Origin: Liquorilactobacillus ghanensis DSM 18630
Lineage (GTDB): Bacteria; Bacillota; Bacilli; Lactobacillales; Lactobacillaceae
Assembly (NCBI RefSeq): GCF_001435235.1
Contig: NZ_AZGB01000002.1
Coordinates: forward strand, 1 to 63,682
Direction of reading: 5' to 3'
DNA: 63,682 nt
Part shown: piece after piece, positions 10,100 to 19,282 of the stretch
Numbering within the stretch: the first letter of the stretch is position 1
Layout of the letters: each line of letters starts with the position of its first letter
Notes under the pieces: generated by a model
Told to the model about the DNA's origin: nothing
Database searches by the model: none
Seen by the model: only the letters and a program-made list of their open reading frames with translations
Made by a program: the position numbers and the translations under genes

Positions 10100-11497
10100 T
10101 CAAATAGTAGTTTTAGCTTGGGCTAATTCAGCTTGGGCAATTGTTAATTGCCTTTTAATTTGGGTGAATCCAGTTCCGCCGGCAGAATTTCGCCGTTTAA
10201 CAGCTACTTCGGGTTTAAGCGCTTGATAAACATCATTTTGAATCAAAGGGCTTTGCTGCTGCAGTTCAGTTAAAGAAAAATCCTGTAAACTGCGCTTTTC
10301 TTTGATGCCCTTGAGCACCAACTCTCCGACCAACCGGTGGGCTTCACGAAATGGCAAACCTTTAGCTGCTAAATAATCAGCTAATTCGGTTGCGTTTGAA
10401 AAGTCGTGTTCAGTAGCATGGCTCAACTTGGCTTTGTTCAAAGTCAGTGTTGCTAACATCCCATTGAAGACCTTAAGACTTGGCAAAATGGTCTTAACAG
10501 TATCAAAGACACTTTCTTTATCTTCTTGCAGATCTTTATTGTAGGCCAATGGCAACCCTTTTAATGTAGTTAGCAAGCCGAGCAGATGACCATAAACACG
10601 TCCACTTTTTCCACGAATTAATTCTGCCATATCGGGATTCTTTTTTTGCGGCATGATTGAACTGCCGGTTGAATAGGCATCACTGAGACTGATGTAATTA
10701 AATTCATAAGAACACCATAAAACGATTTCCTCGCAAAATCGGGATAAATGCATCATCAAGATCGATATATTGCTCAGAAATTCTAGGACAAAGTCACGAT
10801 CAGAAACAGCATCAAGTGAGTTCTCGTAAATTTTTGAAAATCCTAACAACTCAGCAGAATAAGTTCGGTCGATTGGGAAAGTCGTTCCAGCTAAAGCAGC
10901 AGCTCCCAGTGGTGAAATATCAATATGTTGTTGATTAAAAGCTAAACGTTCGGCATCACGTTTAAACATCTGGTAATAGGCCAGCAGATAGTGAGCGTAA
11001 GAAATCGGCTGAGCATGCTGCAAATGGGTATAACCAGGCATGAGCGTTGTAACATTAGCAGCGGCCTTGGTAACGATCGTTTGTCGCAGCTGAAAAAGAG
11101 CTTTTTGAATCTCGGGCAAACGATTTTTTAAATATAAATGCAAGTCAGTTGCTACTTGATCATTACGACTGCGAGCAGTATGCAGTTTGCCGGCAACTGG
11201 TCCAATTTCTTTAGTCAGCAGTACTTCAAGGTTCATATGGATATCTTCATACTGGGTATCAAAAGTTAATTTACCTTGCTTGAGTTGCTGCATTAAAGTT
11301 TTTAATCCATTGCTAATCTGCTTGGCATCAGCAGCTGGTAAGATTTTCGTGTGTGCTAACATTTGAACGTGGGCCAAGGAACCCTGCAGATCTTCATAGG
11401 CCATTTCTTGATCAAAGCTGATAGAAGCTCCGAATTCTTCAGCTAATTGGTCATTTTCTGCTGTAAAGCGCCCACCCCATGGTTTAGCGACGCTCAT
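10100..11497 (-). CDS. argH: argininosuccinate lyase
   Basis: A 465-aa fumarase/aspartase superfamily enzyme that cleaves argininosuccinate to arginine and fumarate, the last step of arginine synthesis. The superfamily signature [12 protein letters not shown] is intact, as are the N-terminal WGGRF and [12 protein letters not shown] segments. Its ATG overlaps the argG stop, so the two genes form one operon with coupled translation. Confidence 0.97.
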   Translation of the reverse strand: MSVAKPWGGRFTAENDQLAEEFGASISFDQEMAYEDLQGSLAHVQMLAHTKILPAADAKQISNGLKTLMQQLKQGKLTFDTQYEDIHMNLEVLLTKEIGPVAGKLHTARSRNDQVATDLHLYLKNRLPEIQKALFQLRQTIVTKAAANVTTLMPGYTHLQHAQPISYAHYLLAYYQMFKRDAERLAFNQQHIDISPLGAAALAGTTFPIDRTYSAELLGFSKIYENSLDAVSDRDFVLEFLSNISILMMHLSRFCEEIVLWCSYEFNYISLSDAYSTGSSIMPQKKNPDMAELIRGKSGRVYGHLLGLLTTLKGLPLAYNKDLQEDKESVFDTVKTILPSLKVFNGMLATLTLNKAKLSHATEHDFSNATELADYLAAKGLPFREAHRLVGELVLKGIKEKRSLQDFSLTELQQQSPLIQNDVYQALKPEVAVKRRNSAGGTGFTQIKRQLTIAQAELAQAKTTI

Positions 11498-12726
11498 AAA
11501 CTGACACCTTCGTGTTCGCTTTTATCGGTTTTATTTTTAGTTTGAACTTGAGCATAGACTTGGGTTGGTAATCCCCAGAGTTTGATAAAGCCAGCAGCAG
11601 CAGCCTGATCGAATTCATCAGCTGAGGTATAAGTAGCCAAGTTTTTATCATAAAGTGAATATGGCGATTTCCGTCCTTCACAGATTGCGTTGCCTTTAAA
11701 CAGCTTTACCCGCACAATTCCGGTAACATTTTTTTGTGATTCTTTCAAGAATGCTTTCAAAGCTTCCATTAATGGTGAGAACCAGAGACCATTATAAATT
11801 AATTCACTGAGTTTTTGCTCAATTACCGGTTTGAAATGGGCAAGGTCATGTTCATTGGTAAGATCTTCCAAATCTTTATGCGCCTTGATTAAAACGGTCG
11901 CAGCTGGGCATTCGTAAATCTCCCGGGATTTGATTCCAACAAGTCGATTTTCGACATGGTCGATCCGACCGATTCCATGCAAGCCGGCTAACTTATCCAA
12001 TTGCATAATCAACTCAGCTAATGGATATTCAGTCCCATTAATTGCTGTCGGAATTCCCTGTTTAAATGTAATTTCAATTGTATCTGGCGTATCAGGTGTT
12101 TCTTCAAGTGGGCTGGTCCGATCATAAGCATCTTCTGGAGCACTTGCCCATGGATCTTCCAAAATACCACATTCGTTAGCCCGTCCCCAAAGGTTTTCAT
12201 CAATAGAATAGGGACTGTCTAAGTTAATCGGCACTGGAATATTATGTTCTTGAGCATAATTAATTTCTTCTTCCCGTGACCAATGCCATTCGCGAATCGG
12301 ATCTTCAATTTTCATTTCTGGTGCTAAGGCATGGATTCCAACCTCAAACCGGACTTGATCGTTTCCTTTGCCGGTACACCCATGAGCAATCGCTGTTGCG
12401 CCATATTCTTTAGCAACTTCCACTAATTTAGTAACAATTAATGGCCGCGATAGAGCAGAAACTAGAGGATATTTATTCTCATAATAGGTATGGCCTTGAA
12501 GAGCGATTAAGGCATACTCTTGAGCGAATTCTTCCTTAGCATCAATTGTCAAAGAAACGCTGGCACCAACAGCTAAACCTTTTTCCTTGATCTTTTCGAG
12601 ATCTTTTCCTTCACCAACATCAATACAACAAGCGATCACATCGTAACCTTTATCTTTTAACCAAGCGATTGAAACTGATGTATCAAGTCCACCGGAATAT
12701 GCTAAAACGACTTTTTCTTTTTCCAT
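11494..12726 (-). CDS. argG: argininosuccinate synthase
   Basis: A 410-aa ATP-dependent ligase joining citrulline and aspartate. The ATP pyrophosphatase P-loop [11 protein letters not shown] (residues 9-19) is intact, as are [13 protein letters not shown] and [17 protein letters not shown] precedes the ATG at 12726. First gene of argGH. The AT-rich upstream region has a minus-strand TATACT -10 candidate and an ATTATTGCAT stretch that could serve ArgR, but I cannot claim an operator. Confidence 0.97.
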   Translation of the reverse strand: MEKEKVVLAYSGGLDTSVSIAWLKDKGYDVIACCIDVGEGKDLEKIKEKGLAVGASVSLTIDAKEEFAQEYALIALQGHTYYENKYPLVSALSRPLIVTKLVEVAKEYGATAIAHGCTGKGNDQVRFEVGIHALAPEMKIEDPIREWHWSREEEINYAQEHNIPVPINLDSPYSIDENLWGRANECGILEDPWASAPEDAYDRTSPLEETPDTPDTIEITFKQGIPTAINGTEYPLAELIMQLDKLAGLHGIGRIDHVENRLVGIKSREIYECPAATVLIKAHKDLEDLTNEHDLAHFKPVIEQKLSELIYNGLWFSPLMEALKAFLKESQKNVTGIVRVKLFKGNAICEGRKSPYSLYDKNLATYTSADEFDQAAAAGFIKLWGLPTQVYAQVQTKNKTDKSEHEGVSL

Positions 12727-12890
12727 AATGAGAACCTCCTGAAAGTTTTGCTTGTTAAAACAATAACACCAGTATACAAAAAATGCAATAATATTATAAA
12801 AAAAGGCCTAAAAAACTTGTTTTTAGAATTTTTATTCATAATAAGTTGGATATTCACTTGGGAATGATTAAAATTTACCTAGAAATGAGG

Positions 12891-12919
12891 TTGACAAAAA
12901 CCGTTTAATCGGTTAAATT
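12891..12919 (+). promoter_or_regulatory. promoter of the aromatic leader/aminotransferase operon
   Basis: A consensus TTGACA (12891-12896) with a TAAATT/TTAAAT -10 at 12913-12919 (spacer 16-17). It drives the leader peptide 32 bp downstream. Confidence 0.7.
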
Positions 12920-12950
12920 AGATTTATTCAATTTTAAGGAGTTTTTAATT

Positions 12951-13022
12951 ATGAAAAGTTTGGAATTACCTGCAGAATTGAATACTTATTTTTACTTTTG
13001 GTTTTTTCATAAGTGTTTGTAG
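12951..13022 (+). CDS. aromatic leader peptide (23 aa) of an attenuated operon
   Basis: A 23-codon frame beginning MKSLELPAELNT, with AAGGAG (12936-12941) 9 nt before the ATG. Codons 13-19 (12987-13007) read Tyr-Phe-Tyr-Phe-Trp-Phe-Phe, followed by His-Lys-Cys-Leu and TAG. Seven successive aromatic codons in such a short translated frame are very unlikely by chance. They are the hallmark of ribosome-mediated attenuation, in which stalling reports uncharged tRNA. The last codons (GTGTTTG, 13013-13019) are complementary to CAAACAC at 13037-13043, so the stalled or terminating ribosome would decide the downstream RNA fold. Confidence 0.85.
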   Translation: MKSLELPAELNTYFYFWFFHKCL

Positions 13023-13161
13023 TCCGAATGGGGGTGCAAACACGTAGCAAGTGATTTGCACCTGTGGAGAAGCTGAAAGCTATTTGATAATGGAATCAAA
13101 GCCAAGCCGCACAGATGTTAAAAAAATCTGATGGGCTTTGGTAATCAAAGAAAATTTGCTT
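13013..13161 (+). promoter_or_regulatory. attenuator relay: mutually exclusive leader RNA stems
   Basis: Segment 1 (13013-13019, GTGTTTG) pairs with segment 2 (13037-13043, CAAACAC). Segment 2 alternatively forms GGTGCAAACAC/GTGATTTGCACC with segment 3 (13051-13062). Segment 3 (13059-13067) can pair with segment 4 (13107-13117, CCGCACAGATG). Segment 4 and CAAAGCC at 13097-13103 instead pair with segment 5 (ATCTG 13126-13130, GGCTTTG 13134-13140). Freed GGGCTT of segment 5 can pair with AAGCCT at 13162-13167, the terminator's 5' arm. Stalling on aromatic codons favours 1:2, 3:4 and the antiterminator; full translation favours 2:3, 4:5 and termination. The pairings were read by eye, without energy calculation. 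Confidence 0.75.
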
Positions 13162-13195
13162 AAGCCTGAAGATTAATCTTCAGGCTTTTTATTTT
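13162..13195 (+). terminator. attenuator terminator before the aminotransferase
   Basis: A perfect 26-nt palindrome (13162-13187) with arms AAGCCTGAAGATT/AATCTTCAGGCTT, followed by a T-rich run, ends 20 bp before the aminotransferase GTG. It lies between promoter and gene, as expected of a regulated terminator. Confidence 0.85.
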
Positions 13196-13215
13196 AGAAA
13201 AGGAGCTGGTTACAA

Positions 13216-14391
13216 GTGGAATCATTGGCAAAAAACATGAAAAAGGAATTGGCTTTGCTGCAACCGTCAGATATTCGCAGTTTTGATGAGTTTGCTTCAA
13301 AAATTCCGGGAATTATTAAATTTACGATGGGTGAACCGGATTTTAATACTCCTGATCATATTAAACAAGCTGCAATTGCAAGTATTGAAGCTAATCAAAC
13401 TCATTATGCACATTCAAATGGAGATCTGCATTTGCGTCAGGCAGCAGCCGACTTTTTAGCAGAAAAATATCAGCAGCAATATGATCCGGCTAGTGAAGTT
13501 ATTATTACTAATGGAGCAACGGAGGCAATCTACACCGCCTTAACCTCGATCCTTAATCCAGGGGATAAAGTTATTATCCCAACACCAACTTTTCCACTGT
13601 ACATTGCCATAACGATTTTAAATCAAGCCGAACCAATTTTAGTGGATACTAGTGCTACTAATTTTAAATTAACGGCTGAACAATTGAAACAAACGTTGGC
13701 TGAGCAGGGGGATAAGGTCAAAGCAGTTGTTTTGAATTATCCTTCAAATCCGACTGGGGTCACTTATCAACAAGCCGAACTTGATCAGTTGGCAGCAGTT
13801 TTACGTGGCAAACCAATTTTTGCAATTTGCGATGAAATTTACAGTGAATTGAACTATGATCAGCCACATGCTTCTTTGGCGAATGTTTTGCGAGATCAGA
13901 CGATCTTAATTAATGGCGTTTCTAAATCACATGCCATGACAGGTTGGCGGATCGGCATTTTATGCGCTCCCAAAGAAATTACGGCCGAATTAAGCAAAGT
14001 CCATCAATTTACTATTACTACCACTTCAACAATGACTCAAGCCGCGGCATTGGAAGCACTGGTTAATGGTCAAGATGATTCTCACCCAATGAGAGCAGAG
14101 TATCAGCGGCGGCGGGATTACTTGATTGAGAAGATGAATGAATGTGGCTTTACATGTGCTAAACCGCAAGGAGCGTTTTATTTATTCGCTAAAATTCCTG
14201 CCGGTTTGATTCAAGATGATAAAAAATTTATTTATGATCTAGCTGAAAAAGCCAAAGTAGCTGTTATCAGCGGCAGTAGTTTTGGTCCGGGAGGTGCCGG
14301 CTATATTCGGATTAGTTATGCAGCCAGCATGGATGATATCAAAGAAGCTATGCGTCGTGTTAAAAAATATGTAAATGATCAAACCAAGTAA
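13216..14391 (+). CDS. PLP-dependent aminotransferase, probably aromatic
   Basis: A 391-aa class I/II aminotransferase (fold type I). Visible are NYPSNPTGV, DEIYSEL, and the PLP lysine Lys237 in GVSKSHAMTGWRIG. GTG start at 13216 with AAGGAG 10 nt upstream. It would exchange amino groups between an amino acid and 2-oxoglutarate. The aromatic leader peptide upstream points to Phe/Tyr/Trp as substrates (an AraT-like role), which is inference from regulation, not from the active site. It is followed 31 bp later by a 2-hydroxyacid dehydrogenase. Lactobacillar annotations often call close relatives AraT or PatA. Confidence 0.9.
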   Translation: MESLAKNMKKELALLQPSDIRSFDEFASKIPGIIKFTMGEPDFNTPDHIKQAAIASIEANQTHYAHSNGDLHLRQAAADFLAEKYQQQYDPASEVIITNGATEAIYTALTSILNPGDKVIIPTPTFPLYIAITILNQAEPILVDTSATNFKLTAEQLKQTLAEQGDKVKAVVLNYPSNPTGVTYQQAELDQLAAVLRGKPIFAICDEIYSELNYDQPHASLANVLRDQTILINGVSKSHAMTGWRIGILCAPKEITAELSKVHQFTITTTSTMTQAAALEALVNGQDDSHPMRAEYQRRRDYLIEKMNECGFTCAKPQGAFYLFAKIPAGLIQDDKKFIYDLAEKAKVAVISGSSFGPGGAGYIRISYAASMDDIKEAMRRVKKYVNDQTK

Positions 14392-14422
14392 TCAGAGAAT
14401 AATAATACAAGGAGTAAAAAAC

Positions 14423-15412
14423 ATGAAAATTTTAATGTATAGTGTCCGTGATGATGAAAAAGCAGCAATTAAGAATTGGGCTGACAAACACCAAGTTCAA
14501 ATAGATACGATTGCCCAAGCACTGCATTTAACAACGGCTCATCAAGCGGAGGGCTATGACGGAATTGTTATTCAGCAGCGAGCAAAGGTAGAAGATGGCG
14601 TGTATCCGATTTTGCAGCAAGCCGGCTTGCAACAGATTGCCTCCCGAACAGCTGGCTATGATGTAATTAATCTGGCTCTGGCCGCGGCAAGTGGACTCAA
14701 AGTTACGAATGTGCCGGCTTATTCACCGCATTCAGTAGCTGAGTTGGCCTTGACCCATACTTTGCGATTAATTCGCAATCTTGAACTATTTGATTTTCGT
14801 TCAGCTAAACAGGATTTTCGCTGGGAGGGATTACAGGCAAAAGAAATTCACTCGCTGACAGTTGGAATTATTGGAGCCGGTCGGATTGGTGGTACAACTG
14901 CAAAGCTTTTTCAAGCCTTGGGTGCTAGAGTAATTGCTTATGATTTAAAAGAACGTGACGAACTAAAAAGTATTTTAACGTACACTAGTAAAGAAGAATT
15001 GCTGCAGCAAGCAGATGTTGTTTGCCTGCACGTTGACTTGAACCCGACTAGTGAAAACTTAATGGACGAAGCAGCCTTTGCGTTAATGAAACCGACAGCT
15101 TATTTGGTCAATGAATGTCGTGGGCCGGTAGTGAACACACCAGCGTTGATTAAGGCACTTAAAGCACATCAATTGGCAGGAGCAGCATTGGATACTTTAA
15201 CTGGGGAAGAGAAGTTCTTTAATGTCGATTTGACCGGTAAAGAGTTGCCAAGTAAAGAATTGATTGAATTGCGGGCAATGCCGAACGTTATTATTACACC
15301 ACACATTGGTTTTTACACTAATATTGCGGTACAAAATATGGTCGATATCAGTTTAGATGATACTTTAGCTATTTTGCAGGGCAAAAAAAGTTCCCATGAA
15401 ATTACCGCTTAA
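14423..15412 (+). CDS. D-2-hydroxyacid dehydrogenase (lactate/hydroxyisocaproate/phenyllactate type)
   Basis: A 329-aa NAD-dependent D-2-hydroxyacid dehydrogenase. It has the Rossmann motif GIIGAGRIGGTTAK (about residues 150-163), the substrate arginine in NECRGPVV, a conserved acidic residue in LTGEEKFF, and the catalytic His in TPHIGFYT. The ATG at 14423 has AAGGAG 7 nt upstream; an upstream in-frame start overlaps the aminotransferase and is not needed. Paired with an aromatic-regulated aminotransferase it would reduce phenylpyruvate or related 2-oxo acids to D-2-hydroxy acids, recycling NADH. D-lactate dehydrogenase is the alternative. Confidence 0.9.
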   Translation: MKILMYSVRDDEKAAIKNWADKHQVQIDTIAQALHLTTAHQAEGYDGIVIQQRAKVEDGVYPILQQAGLQQIASRTAGYDVINLALAAASGLKVTNVPAYSPHSVAELALTHTLRLIRNLELFDFRSAKQDFRWEGLQAKEIHSLTVGIIGAGRIGGTTAKLFQALGARVIAYDLKERDELKSILTYTSKEELLQQADVVCLHVDLNPTSENLMDEAAFALMKPTAYLVNECRGPVVNTPALIKALKAHQLAGAALDTLTGEEKFFNVDLTGKELPSKELIELRAMPNVIITPHIGFYTNIAVQNMVDISLDDTLAILQGKKSSHEITA

Positions 15413-15587
15413 TAACTAGGAACGATAATTTAAGCGATCGCAAAGTAAAACTTTATTCAGTTTGTGAATAAATATAGTTTAATAAAGCAAGGTTCTCCAC
15501 TTAATACGAACCATTTATATTTTAAATCAATTGCTGGTTAATCATGATTAATTAACTTAAACCATGATCTTAATCATTGAAAGTTGG

Positions 15588-15666
15588 CCGAACGTTAATT
15601 GTTCCTGATTAAATAACAAAAAAATTAAAAGATTAGTAACAATTAATAATTAAAAGCGAACGTTAA
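15588..15666 (+). promoter_or_regulatory. two PurR-box-like sites before purR
   Basis: CCGAACGTTAA (15588-15598) and GCGAACGTTAA (15656-15666) resemble the Gram-positive PurBox core CCGAACWWT. They lie 40-115 bp upstream of the -10 element and start of purR, suggesting autoregulation. The 15413-15587 stretch before them is AT-rich and shows nothing else I can support. Confidence 0.5.
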
Positions 15667-15761
15667 GGATGATTTGTCATGCAAAAACCTAAAAAAAAGC
15701 GTATAATATGTAGTTAGATTAATTTAACAGTTATTTGATTTTTTTAAGTGGAGGAGTTAGA

Positions 15762-16592
15762 TTGAAAACAAGAAGAAGTGATCGGTTGATCGATATGACA
15801 AGATACTTGTTAGAAAGACCGCATACTTTAATATCATTAACCTTTTTTGCCAAACGGTATGAATCGGCTAAATCATCAATTAGTGAAGATTTAGCAATTA
15901 TTAAACGAACTTTTAAATTTCGTGGAATTGGAATTTTGGAAACAATTCCAGGTGCAGCTGGTGGTGCACGATTTATTCCGTCTATTGATGAGCAAGAAGC
16001 CCGAGATTTTATTCAAAACATGACTGAACGTTTATCAGAAAAAGATCGCTTGCTTCCAGGAGGATATGTTTACCTTTCAGATTTGCTTGGACGACCAGAC
16101 GTTTTACGGCAAGTTGGTCGGGTTATTGCTCGGCAGTATCTTGATAAGCAAATTGATGCGGTGATGACGGTTGCAACTAAAGGTGTGCCGATTGCTCAAA
16201 GCGTTTCCAATTATTTGAATGTTCCCTTCGTTATCTTGCGGCGGGACAGTAAAATAACTGAAGGCTCAACAGTTTCTGTCAACTATGTTTCCGGCTCCAG
16301 TGAACGAATTGAAAAAATGGAATTATCTAAGCGTAGTTTAAAACGCGGTTCGCATGTATTAGTGGTTGATGACTTCATGAAAGGCGGCGGGACAGTTAAC
16401 GGTATGAAGAGCATGATCGAGGAATTTGAGTCCGAGATGGTGGGGATTACTGTTTTTGCCGAAGCTGCTTTTGAGGGTCACCGAATGGTCGATGATTATA
16501 CTTCATTATTAAAAGTTGACCAAGTTAACACATTAAATAAAACAATCCATGTTAGTGCTGGTAATTATTTGGAAAAGGTTTTTGGAAAATAA
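15762..16592 (+). CDS. purR: pur operon repressor PurR
   Basis: A 276-aa regulator. The N-terminal winged-helix part (about 1-75, LIDMTRYLLERPHTLISL) precedes a phosphoribosyltransferase-like domain with the PRPP loop VLVVDDFMKGGGT. In Bacillus and Lactococcus relatives PurR senses PRPP and controls purine genes. TTG at 15762 is chosen, since GGAGG lies 7 nt upstream; an ATG at 15735 has no RBS. A TATAAT at 15702 is the likely -10. Conserved position between ispE-type genes and glmU. Confidence 0.94.
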   Translation: MKTRRSDRLIDMTRYLLERPHTLISLTFFAKRYESAKSSISEDLAIIKRTFKFRGIGILETIPGAAGGARFIPSIDEQEARDFIQNMTERLSEKDRLLPGGYVYLSDLLGRPDVLRQVGRVIARQYLDKQIDAVMTVATKGVPIAQSVSNYLNVPFVILRRDSKITEGSTVSVNYVSGSSERIEKMELSKRSLKRGSHVLVVDDFMKGGGTVNGMKSMIEEFESEMVGITVFAEAAFEGHRMVDDYTSLLKVDQVNTLNKTIHVSAGNYLEKVFGK

Positions 16593-16598
16593 GCTTCA

Positions 16599-16633
16599 AT
16601 AGCAGTTCGCTTTGGGTGAACTGCTATTTTTGG
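16599..16633 (+). terminator. terminator after purR
   Basis: Perfect 10-bp stem ATAGCAGTTC/GAACTGCTAT with a 9-nt loop and a T run. Confidence 0.88.
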
Positions 16634-16662
16634 GTTAAAATGATTTGTGTTGGTTGAGTACC

Positions 16663-16691
16663 TTGCAGTCACAATCGGTGTAAGGTATCAT
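16663..16691 (+). promoter_or_regulatory. promoter of glmU
   Basis: TTGCAG (16663-16668), 17-bp spacer, TATCAT (16686-16691), 35 bp before the glmU start. Confidence 0.55.
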
Positions 16692-16725
16692 AATTGAGTA
16701 ATTATAATTTAGAGGAGATTTTAAA

Positions 16726-18138
16726 ATGTCTGCAAACTATGCGGTTGTTTTGGCGGCTGGTCAAGGAACCCGGATGAAATCAAAACTTTATAAAGTACTG
16801 CATCCTGTATGTGGTAAATCAATGGTTGAACATGTGATCGGTCAAATTGAACAATTGAATTTGACACAAATTGTCACGATTATCGGTTATGGTGGTAAAC
16901 AAGTAAAAGAAGTTTTAGGAAAACGGACAGAATTTGCTGTGCAGCAAGAACAGTTGGGAACCGGCCATGCCGTTTTGCAGGCTGAACAAATTTTAGGAGA
17001 AAAAAAGGGAACAACGCTGATTATTTGTGGCGATACACCGTTATTTAAAGCTGCTACATTGGCTGATTTATTTGCCTATCATCAACAGCAAAAGGCAGCG
17101 GCAACTATTTTAACAGCAAAAGCTCCAGACCCGACTGGCTATGGTCGAATTATTCGTGATCAAGCAGGAAATGTTGCCAAAATTGTTGAACAAAAAGATA
17201 CAACCCCAGCTGAAGCAGCAATTAACGAGATTAATACCGGCGTCTACTGTTTTGATAACCAGACATTATTTCAAGCATTGCATCAAGTAACCAATGATAA
17301 TGCTCAGCATGAATATTATTTAACAGATGTGATTGAAATTTGCCAAAAAAGCGGCCAAAAAGTAGCTGCTTTTGCTATGAAAGATTTCAATGAGTCAATG
17401 GGGGTCAATGATCGAGTAGCACTTGCCAAGGCAACTTCATTGATGCGCCAGCGAATCAATGAAACTCAAATGCGTAATGGAGTGACTTTGATCGATCCAC
17501 AAAATACGTATATTGATAGTGATGTGCAGATCGGTGCTGACACAGTGATTGAACCCGGCGTTGTATTGAAGGGAAAAACAATAATTGGCGAGAACTGTTT
17601 GATCGGTGCTCATTCACAAATTACCGCTAGTACGATTGCTGATAATGTAACTATTACCGCATCGGTTTTGGAAAACGCTGAAATGGCTGAAGGCAGCAAT
17701 ATTGGACCTTATAGTCATTTGCGTCCGCAAGCTAAGATCGGCCCACGAGTTCATATTGGTAATTTTGTAGAAGTTAAAAAAGCCGAGATTGGTGCGGATA
17801 CGAAAGTTGGTCATTTGACATATGTAGGTGATGCTACTTTGGGACGGCACATTAATGTTGGCTGTGGCTGTGTCTTTGTTAATTATGACGGAATTAATAA
17901 ACATCATACGACAGTTGGCGACTATTCATTTATCGGGAGTTCTTCCAATATGGTTGCACCATTACAGATCGCGGATCATGCGTATGTAGCTGCTGGGTCA
18001 ACAATTACAGGCGATGTAGCTGCACATGATATGGCAATTGCTCGTGGTCGCCAAGTTAATAAAGCTGGTTATTATGATCGTTATCCAGTTGCAAAAGCGG
18101 CTCAACAAGCAGAACAGGCAGAAAAAAGTTTCAAATGA
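16726..18138 (+). CDS. glmU: bifunctional GlcNAc-1-P uridylyltransferase / GlcN-1-P acetyltransferase
   Basis: A 470-aa enzyme making UDP-GlcNAc for peptidoglycan and teichoic acids. The N-terminal nucleotidyltransferase has [18 protein letters not shown] and GTGHAV. The C-terminal left-handed beta-helix (about 250-455) has hexapeptide repeats, and residues for the acetyl site such as [12 protein letters not shown] and VNYDG. AGAGGAG precedes ATG 16726. Followed by prs after 84 bp with no terminator, the same glmU-prs order as in Bacillus. Confidence 0.97.
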   Translation: MSANYAVVLAAGQGTRMKSKLYKVLHPVCGKSMVEHVIGQIEQLNLTQIVTIIGYGGKQVKEVLGKRTEFAVQQEQLGTGHAVLQAEQILGEKKGTTLIICGDTPLFKAATLADLFAYHQQQKAAATILTAKAPDPTGYGRIIRDQAGNVAKIVEQKDTTPAEAAINEINTGVYCFDNQTLFQALHQVTNDNAQHEYYLTDVIEICQKSGQKVAAFAMKDFNESMGVNDRVALAKATSLMRQRINETQMRNGVTLIDPQNTYIDSDVQIGADTVIEPGVVLKGKTIIGENCLIGAHSQITASTIADNVTITASVLENAEMAEGSNIGPYSHLRPQAKIGPRVHIGNFVEVKKAEIGADTKVGHLTYVGDATLGRHINVGCGCVFVNYDGINKHHTTVGDYSFIGSSSNMVAPLQIADHAYVAAGSTITGDVAAHDMAIARGRQVNKAGYYDRYPVAKAAQQAEQAEKSFK

Positions 18139-18222
18139 TCTAAAAACAATTTATAAATGCGCTTGATTTTAAGACTTTTTTTGCATAAGATTATTAGAGA
18201 ATAAATAAATATGGAGGCTATC

Positions 18223-19197
18223 ATGTCTGGAAAAAATGCTGAGCCTAAGCTTAAATTATTTGCTTTGAATTCTAACAAACCGTTGGCAGAGAAAATTGCG
18301 GCGGCAGTCGGAGTACCTTTGGGAAAAACATCAGTGGATCGTTTTAGTGATGGAGAAATTCGGATCAATATCGATGAAAGTATTCGTGGTGATGATGTTT
18401 TCATTATTCAATCAACTTCGGCACCGGTAAACGATAATTTAATGGAATTATTGATTATGATCGATGCTTTACGGCGGGCAAGTGCAGCTAATATCAACGT
18501 GGTGATTCCATATTACGGCTACGCGCGGCAGGATCGAAAGGTTAGACCGCGGGAACCAATTACAGCAAAATTGGTTGCTGACATGATAGTAAAAGCAGGT
18601 GCTGATCGAGTTGTTGCTTTGGATTTACATGCAGCACAAATTCAAGGATTCTTTGACATCCCGGTTGATCATTTGATGGGAGCACCATTACTAGCAGATT
18701 ATTTTTTGAACAACGGATTGGAAAAAGATGCAGTTGTAGTTTCGCCTGATCATGGTGGTGTAACGCGGGCTCGTAAATTAGCTGAGTTTTTAAAATCACC
18801 AATTGCCATTATTGACAAACGGCGTCCAAAAGCAAATGTAGCAGAAGTTATGAATATCATTGGTTCAGTTGATCATAAACGTTGTATTTTGATTGATGAT
18901 ATGATTGACACAGCTGGCACAATTACTTTAGCAGCCCAAGCACTAAAGGATGCCGGTGCTGATGAAGTTTATGCTTGTGCGACTCACCCAGTGCTTTCGG
19001 GTCCGGCGATCGAGCGCTTGGAAAATTCACCGATTAAACGGGTGATTATTACTGATTCAATTAAATTGCCTGAAGATAAGAAAATTGACAAATTGTTGCA
19101 GGTTTCAGTTGGTGATTTAATTGGCGATGCAATTAAACGGATTTATGAAAACAAATCAGTTAGTCCATTGTTTAAAAATCGCTTTCACAAGGAATAA
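18223..19197 (+). CDS. prs: ribose-phosphate pyrophosphokinase
   Basis: A 324-aa PRPP synthase supplying purine, pyrimidine, histidine and NAD pathways. Motifs: [26 protein letters not shown] (metal/ATP region), and the PRPP-binding loop [16 protein letters not shown] at 18223 has GGAGG 6 nt upstream; an in-frame ATG at 18211 overlaps that RBS. Its product is also the effector of PurR encoded just upstream. Confidence 0.97.
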   Translation: MSGKNAEPKLKLFALNSNKPLAEKIAAAVGVPLGKTSVDRFSDGEIRINIDESIRGDDVFIIQSTSAPVNDNLMELLIMIDALRRASAANINVVIPYYGYARQDRKVRPREPITAKLVADMIVKAGADRVVALDLHAAQIQGFFDIPVDHLMGAPLLADYFLNNGLEKDAVVVSPDHGGVTRARKLAEFLKSPIAIIDKRRPKANVAEVMNIIGSVDHKRCILIDDMIDTAGTITLAAQALKDAGADEVYACATHPVLSGPAIERLENSPIKRVIITDSIKLPEDKKIDKLLQVSVGDLIGDAIKRIYENKSVSPLFKNRFHKE

Positions 19198-19208
19198 GGC
19201 ACATTAAA

Positions 19209-19258
19209 AAGAATTGATTAGCTAATTATCAAAATTAGTCGATCAATTCTTTTTTTAT
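19209..19258. terminator. bidirectional terminator between prs and the aldo/keto reductase
   Basis: Outer stem AGAATTGAT/ATCAATTCT and inner CTAATT/AATTAG form a long hairpin flanked by A-run and T-run, suiting the convergent genes on both sides. Confidence 0.8.
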
Positions 19259-19282
19259 TATAGCCAAAACTCAAATTAAGAA

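Noticed and set aside
12727-12890. ArgR operator upstream of argG
   Set aside because: The AT-rich sequence contains partial matches only. I could not identify a convincing pair of ARG boxes.
13023-13161. T-box or lysine/SAM riboswitch in the aminotransferase leader
   Set aside because: No T-box core sequence, specifier architecture or riboswitch consensus is present. The translated aromatic peptide and competing stems explain the region better.
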